A stretch of DNA of 64,000 bases from Parus major (lineage: Eukaryota; Chordata; Aves; Passeriformes; Paridae): contig NC_031797.1 of NCBI RefSeq assembly GCF_001522545.3, positions 1 through 64,000 of the forward strand, read 5' to 3'. Each line of letters begins with the position of its first letter. Positions within the stretch are counted from its first letter, which is position 1. The notes under the pieces were generated by a model. That model was not told the origin of the DNA and did not search any database. It was given only the letters and a program-made list of their open reading frames with translations. This document shows, in pieces, positions 43,383 through 56,388 of the stretch. The position numbers and the translations under genes are program-made.

Positions 43383-44830
43383 ACACCAGCCAGAAGCTGG
43401 GAGAGGCTCAGGCAGAGGGAGGTCCAAGGCCCCAGAGTCCCCAGGCTGGGACAGTGGGTCACTGAATTCTCTGGGCCAGCTGAGGCTGATGGGAGCTTCC
43501 ATAAACCACATGCTAACCCTGGGCAGGTCCTGCTGGGGATCCTTGGTCCCTCAGCCCCTCTCTAAACCTTATTCTTTTCCAGAGCGCAGGGTGAAGCAGA
43601 GTCCCCTCCTAAGCCCTCAGGTAGGAGGCACACAGTTGTCTGCTCCCCCAACCCCATAAGGGGTTGATATGTCTACCAACACCTGCTGTGCTCCTGAGCT
43701 GCAGCCCAGCCCCACTGGTTTCCAAAGAGCTGGGAATCTCAGCTCCAGGAGCACATGGAGACAGCCAGCCCCTTGGCCCAGCCTCAAATGCCCCCAGGAC
43801 CACTCTGCAGACACCCAGGACCCCACCAGCTCACACAGCACATACCAGAGGTGTGACTGTGTCCCAGTATCACCATCTCCTCATCTTGTCCCCTCCCCTC
43901 ACACCCCACATTCCCCTCTCTGCAACCCCCATGCCTACATTCCCTGTCTCTGTAACTCATGCACCCATCCCCTAATGTACCATCTCTGTACTGCACTATT
44001 CCTACATATCCAGTTGGATCCTGTGTCCCCAAAGATGTTTTCACATCCTCTACAAGTCCATTTTTCAGCACTTATTCTGCCCGTGAGATTTTTTTTCCTA
44101 TCTAGTTAGAATTTCCCTATTTTGTTATTTCCCACCCTTCACTGCACACCTGAGCCTGCACTTTCTGTAGCCACTAAAATGTGAAAAACTGCTATTAGAT
44201 CTTGACCTTTTCTCCAGACAAAAGGATCCAGTTCTCACCTGTCTCTGTGCATCCTCTGCCTCCATGCTCTCCACCTCTTTAGTGGGTTTGCAGGACACAC
44301 TTGCCTGTTCATAGAAAATTCAACCAGACACAGCTATAAGTGACATGCTCCAGTTCTCAGCTGGTGTTCAGGGGTCCCTCAGGTATTCCTCAATTTCAAC
44401 CATGAAGCACTTAGCTCTAGACTTCCTGAAAGACTTTTTGGAAAATGATCCCAGGCTCCCAAACAACTTGTGGGCAACCCACGACTTCTTCCCCACTTTC
44501 CCCCATCTTCAGCTCATAGCCAAGCACTTCTTCAGAAGTTTTGGCTCCAGACCCTCAGATGGGCTCAGTGCAGTGTAATCCCACTCCTTGTCAAGAAGCC
44601 CCGCAGGGCCCACTCAACCACAAGGACCTCACTGAAGCTACAGCGTAGTGCTCATGCATGTGCACACAATATCAAGACATGGAGGCAAAGTAACTTGTGC
44701 ACAGAAATTGCAGCTGGACCAGAAGATGCCACTTCCCCTTCAGTAGCTCCAGCTTTCTGCACCTCAGCCCAAATGTCGGGAAACAACTGCATGACAACAC
44801 AATGTTGTGACTGCTGAAATGGACCAAATT
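43383..44830. other. intergenic KLHL33-NDUFA11
   Basis: No coding exon recognised. Short open stretches lack splice sites and family similarity. Confidence 0.5.
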
Positions 44831-44836
44831 TTTATT
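44831..44836 (-). terminator. NDUFA11 polyadenylation signal
   Basis: TTTATT on the plus strand (AATAAA on the gene strand), 64 bp after the NDUFA11 stop. Confidence 0.85.
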
Positions 44837-44899
44837 ACAATACATCCTAAGTACATACAGCATTTGGATGCCAGTTTACGGAGGGGGGAAAGGTGACAT

Positions 44900-47800
44900 T
44901 TACAGCTTGGGAGGTCCCGTCAGCCTCCAGCCCTCCTTGTTACCAATCTTCATGAGAGCTGCAGTGATTCCGAACCCCAGACATGCTGTGGTGCCAGTGA
45001 GGTAACTGTGAGCTGAAGAAAACACATCAAACCAGAAAAGACCCATTAAGGCACAAATTCTTTGCAATAGATCTTGATAGATTGCCATTTTTCGTAAGTC
45101 CCTTGACCATCAGCAGCATTGTCTGGCCAGAGAAATTGGAAAAGTGGCCTTTTTATATAATTGAGTTTTCACACTTATGGCTTGCAATTTGAAATATCAA
45201 TTTCAGTAATCCACTGCCCCATCCCCTTAAGTGGGCAATCTTAAATGGCTCAATTAAATGAAAAAAATAACAAATACTGCTCTGAACTCTCATCAGCTCA
45301 GCAGCTAGGACAAGTAAAGATCAATTGTATTTCACCACAATTACAACTTGAATAAATCCCTCACTTCTTTAGGTTCAACGATGAATGTCTACAGAAAACA
45401 GAGCTATGTCAGTATCTGCATGAGCTGTTTAAGCTTTACAAGGTGCTATAGGAGCAACAGCAGCAGCACACAGCTTGTCCCTCAGACTGTGACAAATTCA
45501 CAAGGCAGATATTAGATTGTACTTGCTGTCTAAAATGAATCACATTTGTTGCCAATAAAACATGGATTTGCACAACTATATTTTTCCTATCCTGCAACTT
45601 TAAGATATAACTGGTAGCTCTTACTGGCAGTATTGAATCAGCTCTCCTTTCATTCTGTGTATCACTTCATGTTCCCTTTGGTGACCTGGCCTCCTGCAGC
45701 CATATTTATTTTAGCAGGCCCATACAATGCCAGTGAAACTGGTACGAATAGAGGCTGAGATGAATCGTTACCAAAGAAGCCTGATATCAACATCCTTTAA
45801 CATTTTCCTCCAACAGAAAAGTTTCTAAAACCAGCAAGGGCACATTTCAACAGAGGCATTGTCCACAGTTACCTCTCACTCCCAAGACAGCTCCTGCTGC
45901 ACAGCCACCTATGAAATAGTTCAAAGGATCCTCTGGTTCTTCCCGGACTTGGGCACTGAGACAGGTACTTAAGCCAAACACAGCTCCCAGTGTAGCTGTA
46001 AACAAAAAGTAAAAAAAATAGCAAAATCCCCAAGGACCAGAGAATTCACAGAGAGCATGATTTCAATATTCACCGTAACTACAATGGCAAATGAAGCAAG
46101 ATCAGTTTCCCATTTCCCAGGGACATCCTATCCCAGCTGCTGCAATGAGACAGCATTCACCCAGTCCCACACAGCCTCCCTGGGTTTCTCCCCCTGCACC
46201 ACATGGATACTGCTCAGCTGTGAGCTGGACCCTCCAAGCACCCTACAGCCACTGCCACCAAACAGCACTGCATCCTGCTGGGGTATCACCTAACAGCCCT
46301 TTCCAACAAGGAGATGGGGCACCCCTGACAGCTAGGAGTACTGGAGGGGAGAAGTGCTGTCTGTGCAGCCACCTCCTCTGCTTTGCCTGACTCTGCACTG
46401 TAACTGCCCTCAAGTCCCTGTGAAACCACCTCACAGCACCAGGCAGAGCAACCCCAAGGGCTCTGCTCTCCCTGCACGCTGCTAGTCCTGGCACTTTCCT
46501 CCTCTGCCTGCCTAGAGTTCACAATGCTTCCTGGATAGTAGAAAAATGAATTGAGTTTGTACATTATTCTTGTTTGTAAACTGAAATTGAATTAAGAATT
46601 TTGACCTGAACTACAAAACTTCGAAGTAAAAGCATCCTGTCCACTCAATTACACACGTGGTCCCACTGGTGGACCCTACACTGATATAATGCAAACTTTG
46701 GCAAAGAGCTGTGTCAAGAAAATCTGGGTTTGTATCTAATACAAACTCTTGATCATGAAACATGAAACTGTCTACCAGGCACCATCTGCAGATTTCAACT
46801 CATCTTTCTTGGGAACAACAAAAAAGTCCAGGATAAAAATTTTTAATCCCTGTATAAAACCAGCAGCTCCTGTTACAAATCTATGCAGAAAATTTATTAT
46901 GCTGAAGTCAAAATCAACTGAAAAGAGCACTGAAGAAACAACACCCAGACCTAGGACTGTGTTTCAACTCTCCTGCTCTCTTTGGAGAGGTCTCTGTGGA
47001 CCAAGGCATCTGTTGGCAAAATGTACAGCTTAAGGTATTGCCCCTGATCAGCAGACAAGTCAAACCCTTCCTTGGGTATGAAACTAGTAAGAGGACCCAA
47101 TATGTCTGTTTAGGATTAAAGGATTTCTTGAAATCACAGTTGATTACAAGATCCAGTCCTTTCATAATGACCTCAACTTGTTAGAGATGCCATATCCTGG
47201 TTTAGAGTCAAACTACTCAAAAATGCAAACCTGGACTGACTGTGCCCCAGCTCAGAGCACCAGCACTTGGGGAGAGGCGGAGGTGGCACAAGCCATTGAA
47301 TTAGACTGAAAATAAAAGTCTGCTAAGAAAACTGCACTTGACAAGGGGCAGATGGAGCTTCAACCGTGCAGCCCCTTCAGCTCCCTGCTCCTCTCATCAG
47401 CATTCACTTTCTCTTCCAAATACAATTCAAGACAACTACATGGTTTCTTCTTGTCTATAGAACATGACAGGAAAACCCCCACGTTTATTTTCCTTTTGCC
47501 ACCAAAAACATTGCATTGTTCTTTAGCAAATGCAGTTTATTAAACATAATGCCTAAATATATTAAGTAAGAAACCTACATTTGCTTACACTGTGTTGTTG
47601 CCCACAGACTGAGTATTCTAGAAATATAGAAGGAAAATGTACTTTTTACTCTAGATTGAAAAAAGAAATGCTACTTGACCTGCAAATCAAGGATATGTCT
47701 TTCCATTTCAGTTTTCTGCGTTTTTGCTAAACAACGACCCAGGGCCGGTGGAGGAGAGAACCACCGAAACGTGCAGGGGCAGAGGCAAGCGTAAAAGCGA

Positions 47801-48150
47801 GGGCGCACCCAGACCGGGCAGAGGCGAAGCTGGAGCCCCTGCGGCTGGTCCCACCCTATAGTTACACTGTCGAGGGGCCCGGCTCTTACCCATAGTGACA
47901 CTGTCTGCCGCCGCCGTCTGCAACGCGGCCAGAGCCGAGCCGGGCCGCAGCAGGATGATGCGATACGCCGCCCCGACCAAGCCTGCAACACAGCACTGCG
48001 CGTCATTGCCCGGCTCCGGGTCCCGCTAGGCCGCCCCCCCGTGTGCCCCTTTCCCCCCCGGTGCCCACCCGCGGCCGCGCCCACGCGCGTAGCGAGCCAG
48101 GTGCGCTGCGGGCACTGCTCGCCCTCGGGCCCGTCCCAATAGCCCGCCAT
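44900..48150 (-). CDS. NDUFA11: NADH dehydrogenase (complex I) subunit A11
   Basis: Exons on the minus strand: 48150-48069, 47982-47890, 45995-45873, 45012-44900; all joins are phase 1 and the total is 136 codons plus TAA. The ATG sits in an ideal GCCGCCATGG context. The product is a small Tim17-like membrane protein with glycine-rich hydrophobic helices and the conserved [17 protein letters not shown] core. It belongs to the membrane arm of mitochondrial complex I, where NDUFA11 stabilises the joint between proximal and distal parts (known). Length is close to the mammalian protein (about 141). Exon 1 has a nearer GT (after ACGCGC), but only the donor at 48068 keeps the phase and the family sequence. 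Confidence 0.93.
45013..47889 (-). other. NDUFA11 introns 2 and 3 and the short exon between
   Basis: Non-coding except for exon 45873-45995. No repeat or second gene was recognised. Open stretches in 46057-47184 are without splice support. Confidence 0.55.
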
Positions 48151-48420
48151 GGCGGCAAGGGCATGAGCGACGTATCGCGAGAGGACGCCGCGGCCCCGCT
48201 TCGCGAGGAGGCGAGGCCAGGAACCGTCCCGCGGGCACGCGCGTGGTGAGCGCGGCGGCCCCGCCCCCTCCGCTCCCCCATGGCGGAGAGCCGAGCGCCC
48301 CGGGCAGCGCGGGCCCCGCAGCAGCCGCTGCCCGACCGCACCTGCACTGGCCTAAGGGATTTCTGCCTCGCGTTCCCAGTTGCCCCACCCGCGGCTATCA
48401 GGCTTTTTGCCGAAATCCGG
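47700..48420. promoter_or_regulatory. CpG island promoter of NDUFA11
   Basis: Dense CpG and GC content around the first two exons of NDUFA11, unlike the AT-rich surroundings. No TATA box. It could also drive a divergent transcript on the plus strand, but no plus-strand gene was recognised. Confidence 0.75.
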
Positions 48421-48469
48421 GACTCTGACTCTGCCGTTTGTCTTTGCTGGCTGCTTGCGGGGCGGAGAG

Positions 48470-48705
48470 ATCTGTATCGTTTGTTGTATTGTTGTTTTTT
48501 ACATTTTTGTTTATTGTTTTATTGTGTGTTTTACGTTTTTTGGGGGGAGGGGTTGTTTTTTGTTTGTGGTTTGTTTCGGGTTTTTGTTTGTTTGTTTTGG
48601 GGTTTTTTGTTAGGTTTTGGGGTTGGTTCTTTGGGGATTTTTTGGTTTTGTTTTTTTTGGGGGGTTGAGTTTTTTTGGTTTTTGGGGGGGTTTTTTTGGT
48701 AGGAT
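48470..48705 (+). repeat. G/T-rich low-complexity tract
   Basis: T runs alternating with runs of three to seven G on the plus strand, directly upstream of NDUFA11. It contains several GGGG runs spaced for possible G-quadruplexes. The 140-codon open frame through it is compositional. Confidence 0.8.
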
Positions 48706-49483
48706 CTACAACTCTTACATAATGGAACTTGAAATATTTTTAATGAATTTACAAAGTTTCTGTTTTAATTCTCTCTCTGTGTTGTGAAAAATGATGTTCA
48801 CGTTCCTGGTAAAATTTAACAGTTAATAAAAGACAATAGGAAACAAAAATAATAAAGCAAAGATTAACGGCCAGGTGCTTGGCTTTCTGCCAAGAGCACA
48901 CTAGCTATTTCAGAGACACTATATATTTTTTCTATTGCATCAGCAATATTCAAACAATTATACATATTTAAACTTTTCCTTAAACTAGTTTACATACTCT
49001 AAGAACTATTTAGCATGACTCCTCCTCAACACCACCTTTTTAGAGCATGTGCATTTCTTGGCTGTGTTTTTAGTCTGTTCTTATTATCACCTCCAGTTTG
49101 GATTTTGGTCCATGTTTTCTTCAGACAGTAGGTGTTGATAACTGGCATATCAGTAGCAAGGGTCTTCATCATATATTTGTTGGATGTTATCCCAACCAAG
49201 CAGGCAGTTCAAGCTAACTATCAGCTATTGCGCTACTATGCCTAAGTTTAGTTAATAGAAATAAATACTATACTAAAATTACTTTATATGTATAACATCC
49301 ATTTCAATCTTTTGCAAAAAGCCAATATTATATGTATTTATAGCAGAGTCTATACTGCTGTATGGCCCAGTCTCCTGAAATAATAAAGATGCTTTGACAC
49401 AGGCTATAGGGATGCTGTGTACATTGATTTTTCTAGTTGTTCATAGCACACTAATAAAAAGACAACTCTCTACTGTGCCTTCT
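48706..49483. other. AT-rich intergenic, nothing seen
   Basis: No exon or repeat family was recognised. Confidence 0.5.
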
Positions 49484-49927
49484 TGGTGATGTATGGAAAA
49501 TCATGCAATGAAAAGCCAATGTCCACAAGGGAGACAGAAGCCTTTCAACTTTACTTGAATAATGGGAAGAGAGTCCACTGGGGCACGTGCCCATGAAATT
49601 TCCTTGAGGAAAAGGGCGCAGCCTCCTTTTATCCTAAACTTCCAGCCACAGGTTGCCCTCTTTCTTTCCCCATTGGCTGAGGAAGGTACAGCCTTCCCAA
49701 TCTGCCTACCCGATATCCTCCCTTGAACCTGTCACTTTACCCCAAAGTTCAGAAGTTCAAGCTTGTGCAGAGTCCCCCATTTGTCTTTTTGAGGACACAG
49801 CCCAGGCTGTCTGGGCTCTGTAACAAACCTGCTGCTTGAAGTTAGTAGAGATATTAAGACCCATTTCAAAGATGTCAACTCCCATACCCTCACCCATTGA
49901 ATTGGTTTGTAAAGGCATTAGCACACA
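49484..49927 (-). mobile_element. solo LTR, minus strand
   Basis: 444 bp. On the minus strand it begins TGTGTGCTAATGCC and ends CATCACCA, with CCAATGGGG and GATAAAAGGAGG ahead of an AGTAAAG-type signal. It is flanked by CTTCT (49479-49483) and CTTCC (49928-49932), a 4/5 duplication. It resembles the LTR at 27665-27921. Confidence 0.75.
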
Positions 49928-49932
49928 CTTCC

Positions 49933-52641
49933 CTATCATGGACATCCCTTCAAGCAAAACTCTTCCAGTTGTATTGCAGACTCTTGAAATTTCAAAACTC
50001 GAAGATCTGAGTGAACGAGTCTTCAACTGTATTGTTCTTAGCTCAAGCTCTCTCACCTACCTCTTTTCCCTGTATGTGAAGCATATTAAATACTTGACTT
50101 CTGCATTTTTCAGTATGCTGAGTCCCACACAGTACCTCTTCTCTGCAACAGCAGCTCAAAACAGCTGTAGTTGGATGCTACTGCTCTGTTATCCAAAGGA
50201 ATTTTCTGTAGCGCTGGATCCTGCTGGCAGTAAAGTCAGGGCTTCACAAGCCCTGGCAGCAGGGCAGAAGGGGCATGGCCAGGGTTCGGCAGTTGCGCTA
50301 GGTTGCATCACACGGGAGATGTACTGGGGTGTGCTCACAACACATCAGGCAAATCACCTCCTTTCTAGAGCTGTCTCAGCGCCAGGAGGACCTGGTGTGG
50401 AGTGTATTCACAACAGAGGGCCTTCCACTGTCCCTCAGCTTGGGCACTGCTTCTTCTGCATCCCAGACAGCTTGCTGTTCTTACACACAGAACCAATGCC
50501 ACCATCGGGCACTCGCTAGTGCCTTAATAAAGGAAGCATCTTTTAGAACAGCTTTGCCCCTTCTCCAAAGCTCTTCCTAAGCACATTGGATGGAGGGCTG
50601 TGTGACCCTTCCAGACAGTAGGACAGAGAAAACACTCAGCTGCAGGGTGGCACACGCTGCAAATGCTCTATCCCCAATATAACCATACAGCAGACACTGA
50701 ATCTTGCACAGGGAAAGACTCTACGCAATTAAGTAACAATTTTTCTGGGATCCAAGCAGCTGTTAAAAGCTCTTCTGAGGCCACACCCCATGCAGTAGAT
50801 TCATAATGCTTCTTCCACCAACAAAGGAGGTAGGACAGAGAATTCACATCTCTTCTACTTTGCAGCAGGTACAATGCCTGTACCTGCAAGACTCGGCACC
50901 CTGGTGTGTTCAGCTTTCCACCTGCCTCATGACAGACTGCAGGTACAGGTATGTGTACCTACACTTCAGGTAGCTGGTACGTGTATCAGAGTATACACGT
51001 CCTTGGGCTGCAGATCATCCCCAGGCAGTCAATGCTATTCAGAGAGCTATTACAATAGGAGGAAATAGTTACCTTACTTTAAACAGGCAAGTTCCAGGGA
51101 AAGCAAAGCATAATTAATGTAAAATTACTCTTAAAACACTAACTTGGTTCCAAATATTTTTACTGCAGATAAGAAAACTTGCTGATACAGAATATTTATT
51201 CCTTTAAACAGAGGGAGGGATTGCCATCATACTAAAAGCTGCAGATAACTGGGGCTTCTATCTCCAAAACATTTCAGAAATGGAAGAACCATCCACCAGC
51301 AAATTGCATTCAAAGCATTTCCCCATCCTTCTCAGGAGCTTTTTGTAGGGCCTTGTCCCATGAATCTCCTGTCTAGAGCAGAAGTTGTGTTCTGAATTTT
51401 CTGGAACAGGAATTTATCTTGTCTGCTAAATGGACTACAGACAGCAAGCTATGTTTCAGAACACAGTGTACAGTCAGCACATGGATACTCAGGTACATGT
51501 TACCAGCAGCAGACACCCTGCGGTAGGGGCTCAACAACAGCTCCTGGTCTCTGCAACAGGAGGAAATCAAACATAACACCACCACTTGGCTTTTCCAGTG
51601 TCATTGAAAGCTGAAGGTAAGCTACCAGAATTTGATTGGGGTGGTTTACTTAAAATAACCTTGGAAAAGGCATTCACTTCCCACCCATGCAACAGAATTA
51701 CCAGTGTTCTCAGTGACAAATTCCTTTTGTAAAGATACAAAAGCTGAAGAGTTCTGGAAAGGAGTCCTTGAAAGGAGGTAGCCAAAAGGGAGCTCTGAAT
51801 ACAATCTTCAAATGAGACTTTTATTTACAGAAATTATTGGTAAGCATTTCTTAATGAGATACCTCTACTTTCACCTAGCACAAAAGAATCATGACTGACT
51901 TTGTCTGATTTAGCAGCTCTCTCTTGTACCTGTGCTGGTCTGTGCTGATTTCACAGGAGGGAAAAAAAAAAAAAACCTTTAAAAAAATTAAAGCATCTTT
52001 ATAACATCCTGTCTGAAAATCTGCTACCAACACAATCGACTATTTGAGCCAGTCAGTGCACAGAAAGACCAAGTAACACCGGGAGAAAAAGCACACAGTG
52101 AAAAGTCAGTTTAATGAAATCATGTGTGACAAATTATGGCAATTATCATAACTGGAATTCCTAAAACTAGAGAAGATTATGGGAAACACGGTAAATTTTG
52201 AAATATGCAGCATGTTTTTAGAAAGTAAATAATCCATTTTCTACACTCAGTGGGAGAGCAAGAGACCAGTTGAACTGCAGAAGGGGACATATTAGGAACA
52301 GTCATCTAATGGCAGTAATACCCAAGCAATACCTTCAATTGATACTTCAGAGAACAGAAAGGAGCCATTATAAAGTTGGAGGGTTTTAATTCCTGCAGAT
52401 TTCTAAGAATCTGGTCACCTCCCACCCTAGTTCTAGTGCAGGATGGCTGAGCACTCATTTATTTAGATAATTTCCTGTCCTGTCTTCCCTAAAGCATGGG
52501 AAACTGGACGACAGAAAGATGATGTAATGATAACATTCTCTTACCTTAATATTTCTATTTCCTGTGTGTGTCATATTTTCATTCTATGGATAAGAGGCTT
52601 ACTTCAGGTTTCAGTGACATCACCATTCTAGCAACATTTTC
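49933..52641. other. intergenic, no gene seen
   Basis: Contains a 196-codon open stretch continuing from the LTR (to 50519) with no similarity, and an A-rich run at 51963-51975. Possible mammalian neighbours of RANBP3 such as VMAC or CAPS were looked for and not recognised. Confidence 0.45.
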
Positions 52642-53300
52642 ATAAAATCATAGAGCACACTCAGTTGGAAGGGACCCATCAGGATCATCAAGTCTAGATC
52701 CTGGCCCTGCACAGGGCACCCTAATAATCTCACTCTATGGGATTATGGACTAAGAGCATTGTCCAAATGCTTCTTCAACTCAGACTTGGTGCAGTGACCA
52801 CTGTCCTGAGGAGCCTGCTCCAGTTCTAAAATCACCCTCTGGGTGAAAAACTTCCTGGTATCCAAGCTAAACCTCCCCTGACTCAGATTCACGCTGTTTC
52901 CTCAAGCTCTGTCATTGGTAATGAGAGTGTAGAGACTGGTACCTGCCCATCATGAGGAGGTTGAAGACTGCACTGAGGTATCCCCTCAGTCTCTCCTTCT
53001 CCAGGCTGAACAAACCAAGTGCCCTCAGCAGTTTACGCAGCAGTTCTTCATGTGGCTTCCCCTCTAGACCCTTCCCCATACTTGCAGCCCTTCTTTGGAC
53101 ACTATTAGCTTAATGTCTTTTTTATACTGTGGTGCCCAAAACTGCCCTCAGAATTCAAGGTGAGACTGCCCCAGTGCAGAGCAGAGAGACACAATCCCCT
53201 CCTTCACCTGGCTGTGCCAAATGTCACACCAGGACATAGCTGGTACTCCTGGTTGCCAGAGTACACTGTTGAATTATCAGCAAGAATGTTCAACTTTACT
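52642..53300 (-). mobile_element. CR1 LINE 3' fragment
   Basis: Reverse complement of a CR1 tail: ATCATAGAG near the 3' end, then TTGGAAGGGACCCATCAGGATCATC, CCAGGCTGAACAAACCAAGTGCCCTCAG and the segment ending near CAGAGTACACTG. 5'-truncated, same orientation as the copy at 36971. Confidence 0.9.
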
Positions 53301-56300
53301 ACATTCTTCTGTATTTTCTTTCCACTTGGAAATCTGAAAGGCTGTGCCTGTGTGGATCAGCAGCCACACAGGCTATACAGGAATTGTCAACACCACACAA
53401 AAGCTAACAAGAGGCCAAAGGAGAAGGATGGAGCAGGAGCATGATTAAGGGGAAGAGTGCTCTAAGGCAGCAGAGCTGGACAGCCCTCAAATAGCAGCTG
53501 CTCAGTACAGGAAATGCAACACAGGGCTCAGGGTGTTTTGTTTGCTTACTTGCTGACACAGGTTTTAATCTAATTCCCATGTACCTTTTGATATGACAGT
53601 CTTACACAGATCTTTTGAGACATATGGGCATTTATCTGGTTTTGCCTGTCGCTGGTTTACTAAGGCTGAAAGCAGAGAGCTAAGTCAGGGTTTTGCTTTG
53701 GCCTAACTTATCTTGCTGGGCAGAGCCTGAACTAAACCCACTGCCAATTTTGTTGGGATGCACAGCAACATTTCTACTTTCACTATAAACATTTATGCAA
53801 AGCTTCTAGCTAAAAATAAAATCTGCATCAGTAAACAGTTGCCAGATTTTTTAGAAAGCTGTAGGTGATTGTGTACCACCAAAACCCAAAGCAAGCATTC
53901 TTATTCCATTTTTCTGAATCTTCATGCACCATCAATTGAATTTTAGGTAAAACACTTCAAAGAGAGATTCAGCATGGACACCATAGAAAATGTGGGACCT
54001 AGGAACCAGGAAATAATGCCTGTTTTCCTAGTAGGCCCTGATGGCCAAGACACTTTATTAATTTTCCTTATGAACAAGGTGCTGACAAGAAACAGCTTTA
54101 TGGTGCAAGGGTGTTTCAAAAGAGTAGTTTGTATCTGAGTATCTCAACTATGTAAAAAGATCCCAGATCCAAAATGCAGATCACTTACTTAGAAGTCCCC
54201 AGACCTTGTGATGCAGAAACGATTGTGTGGTGGGTACTAAGGAACCTGCCATGTTCCAGTTGAAGCATGGCAAGAGTAGGGGTGCAGCAATAGGTCTGTT
54301 CATCAGTAAAAAGCCCTGTAACTCTGAGGGAAAAAGAAAACCAAAATGCAAGAAGGCATGAGTGGACAATCCAGAGAGAACAAGATGCAGTGGCACAGCT
54401 TATCATTAGCCATTTTCAATTGCCAGAAAAGTAATCACAGATGTTCCTTCAACTGGCTATCAGGGAAAGTAAAAGCACCCTCTGTCCCAAGAGCATCAGT
54501 CTTCAGTGATGGCTAACAACAAAAAACAGGGGAAGACTTGTTCTTGACTGCCAGTGAAAAGTTTGTTTCATTAAAATAGAGGAAATAAAGGGTTTTTGCT
54601 GTTTGAATACTCAGTTTCTAAGTTGATTTTGTGCTATAACCTGGGTTTCTGCTTTCAGTTCATGCTACATCAAATGCTTCTTCCCCTTTCATTTTCTTTT
54701 AGGTGATGCATTTTAGATCCTTAACCTAAAAAGGAGCAAGCATGAAAGTCAGAAACTATCTATCAGCAAACTATTTATAAAGAAAATAGAACAATTTGGA
54801 GAATTTATAGTGAAAGTGACCTGGTGACTACCAAATTCCAACCTTGCTGGACAAGAACATAGCATATGTTTCAATAAGAAAATAAAACAACTTTCACATA
54901 AAAGGCTCAAATGATTAAAAAACACACAAAACAAACAAACAAAAAAAAAAGAGTGAGTTATGGTTACAGTTGGTGTACTTCAGAATTTCACACAGAAAAA
55001 CACATTCTTCCTTTTATTTGTGGTGGAACAGAATACAATAACCTTTAGCCCAAACTACTCAAGGCTGGCGTATTACCTTTTTCTTCATGCTGCAAGACTT
55101 CAGTAAATGGAATGGGGACAGGAAGGGTTAGAAGTTAAATTTTCTATTTAAGGCCATTAATTCAGCAAGATCTTTAAAAATGTCCTCAACTTTAAGCATG
55201 AAAAGTTGCATTGACTTCAGTAAGATTATTCACATACAGTTAAGTCAGGCAAGTACTTAAATGGCTTGTTGAATCAAGCCATTACATGAGAGCTGCTTTA
55301 TTATACAGATTTATTTTAATGGCTGGCAGAGCTCATTACAAGAGTCTATTTTATTCTTCCAAGGGCTAACAGCTGTTTTGTCATTACCTTTTCTGAAGGT
55401 GTAATTTGTATGCCTCCTGCATTTTACTGTAGCCATAAAAACAACATTTTCTAAGAAAAATTGTATGCAACATCTATTATATATAGTGGCTTAGCTCTCC
55501 CTTAAATAGTAACAGAAAAGAACAGTACAAAACAATAATTTCACTTTTTCAACACACAAGAGCATCTTATTGAAAAGCTAAAATAAAAAAGTCTCACCAC
55601 AATACAAATCCCCAAAAAATAATAATGAAATGGGAAGAAAAAAAGGAGTCAGCAAAACGTCCTGCAGACTTTAAAGTTTCTTATTATCACATTAAAAAAA
55701 CTTTTCTGGTGAAACACAATGTTTTCTTTCTTTCTGATTACAAACCCACTAGACAGCAAACAATGATGTCCACATCCACAACCTATGTTGGGATTAAAAG
55801 GTAAAAACATAATCTGCCCCATCTGCAGTACAAAAAAAAAGGAACCCAAAAGGGCAGCCAGTGAGCATAGGAGCTGATGAGAACCAGGTTTCCCTGCATA
55901 AAGGAGAGTAGGGGTTATAAAAGCAGAATTCAAGTTGGAACCGTGTTGAAAAGTTCTATCTTGGAGACCTGCAAGACATGAACTACTGAAGAAACAGCCA
56001 AAAGATCCCAATGAAAAGCTGTGACAAGCTGTAATGTGCCATTTTAATTACAAGGAAGAGGGAAAATGGTTGGGGGTGGTTGCATTTTGTGTTTTTGTTG
56101 TTTTGGGGTTGGATTTTTTTTTATTTTTTTTTTTTTTTGCTCATCAATATGATGAGCTTTCAACGTCCCAAACCACATTCAGGTAGCTTCCAAGTCTGCT
56201 TTTTTTTTTTGTGTGTGTGTGGAATCTACTGATCCAGACCAAAAACCCAAACAAACAGAACAGAGATGCACAGTTCTTAAGTCTTGGAGCTTTCAACATC

Positions 56301-56388
56301 GCCTGAAGTAATTGCTGGCCTGGGGTATCCAGAGACGCCTGCAAGATGGTGTTCATAGCAGCCTTGCAAGCAGATTGGCTCACATCTG
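53301..56388 (-). other. downstream of RANBP3 stop: 3' UTR and intergenic
   Basis: The 3' UTR of RANBP3 begins at 56388 and includes a GT/CA run and T-rich runs near 56100-56220. AATAAA signals on the gene strand near 55297 and 55308 are candidates for its end. The remainder shows no gene. Confidence 0.5.

Noticed and set aside
48280..48702. 140-codon plus-strand frame divergent to NDUFA11
   Set aside because: Second half is a G/T-rich tract giving a Phe/Val/Gly/Leu run; no similarity and poor composition.
49836..50519. 227-codon plus-strand frame
   Set aside because: Starts inside the solo LTR at 49484-49927 and continues into unrelated sequence; no domain seen.
48428..56388. VMAC or CAPS between NDUFA11 and RANBP3 as in human
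   Set aside because: No EF-hand or other recognisable exon was found; they may be absent or too diverged to see by eye.
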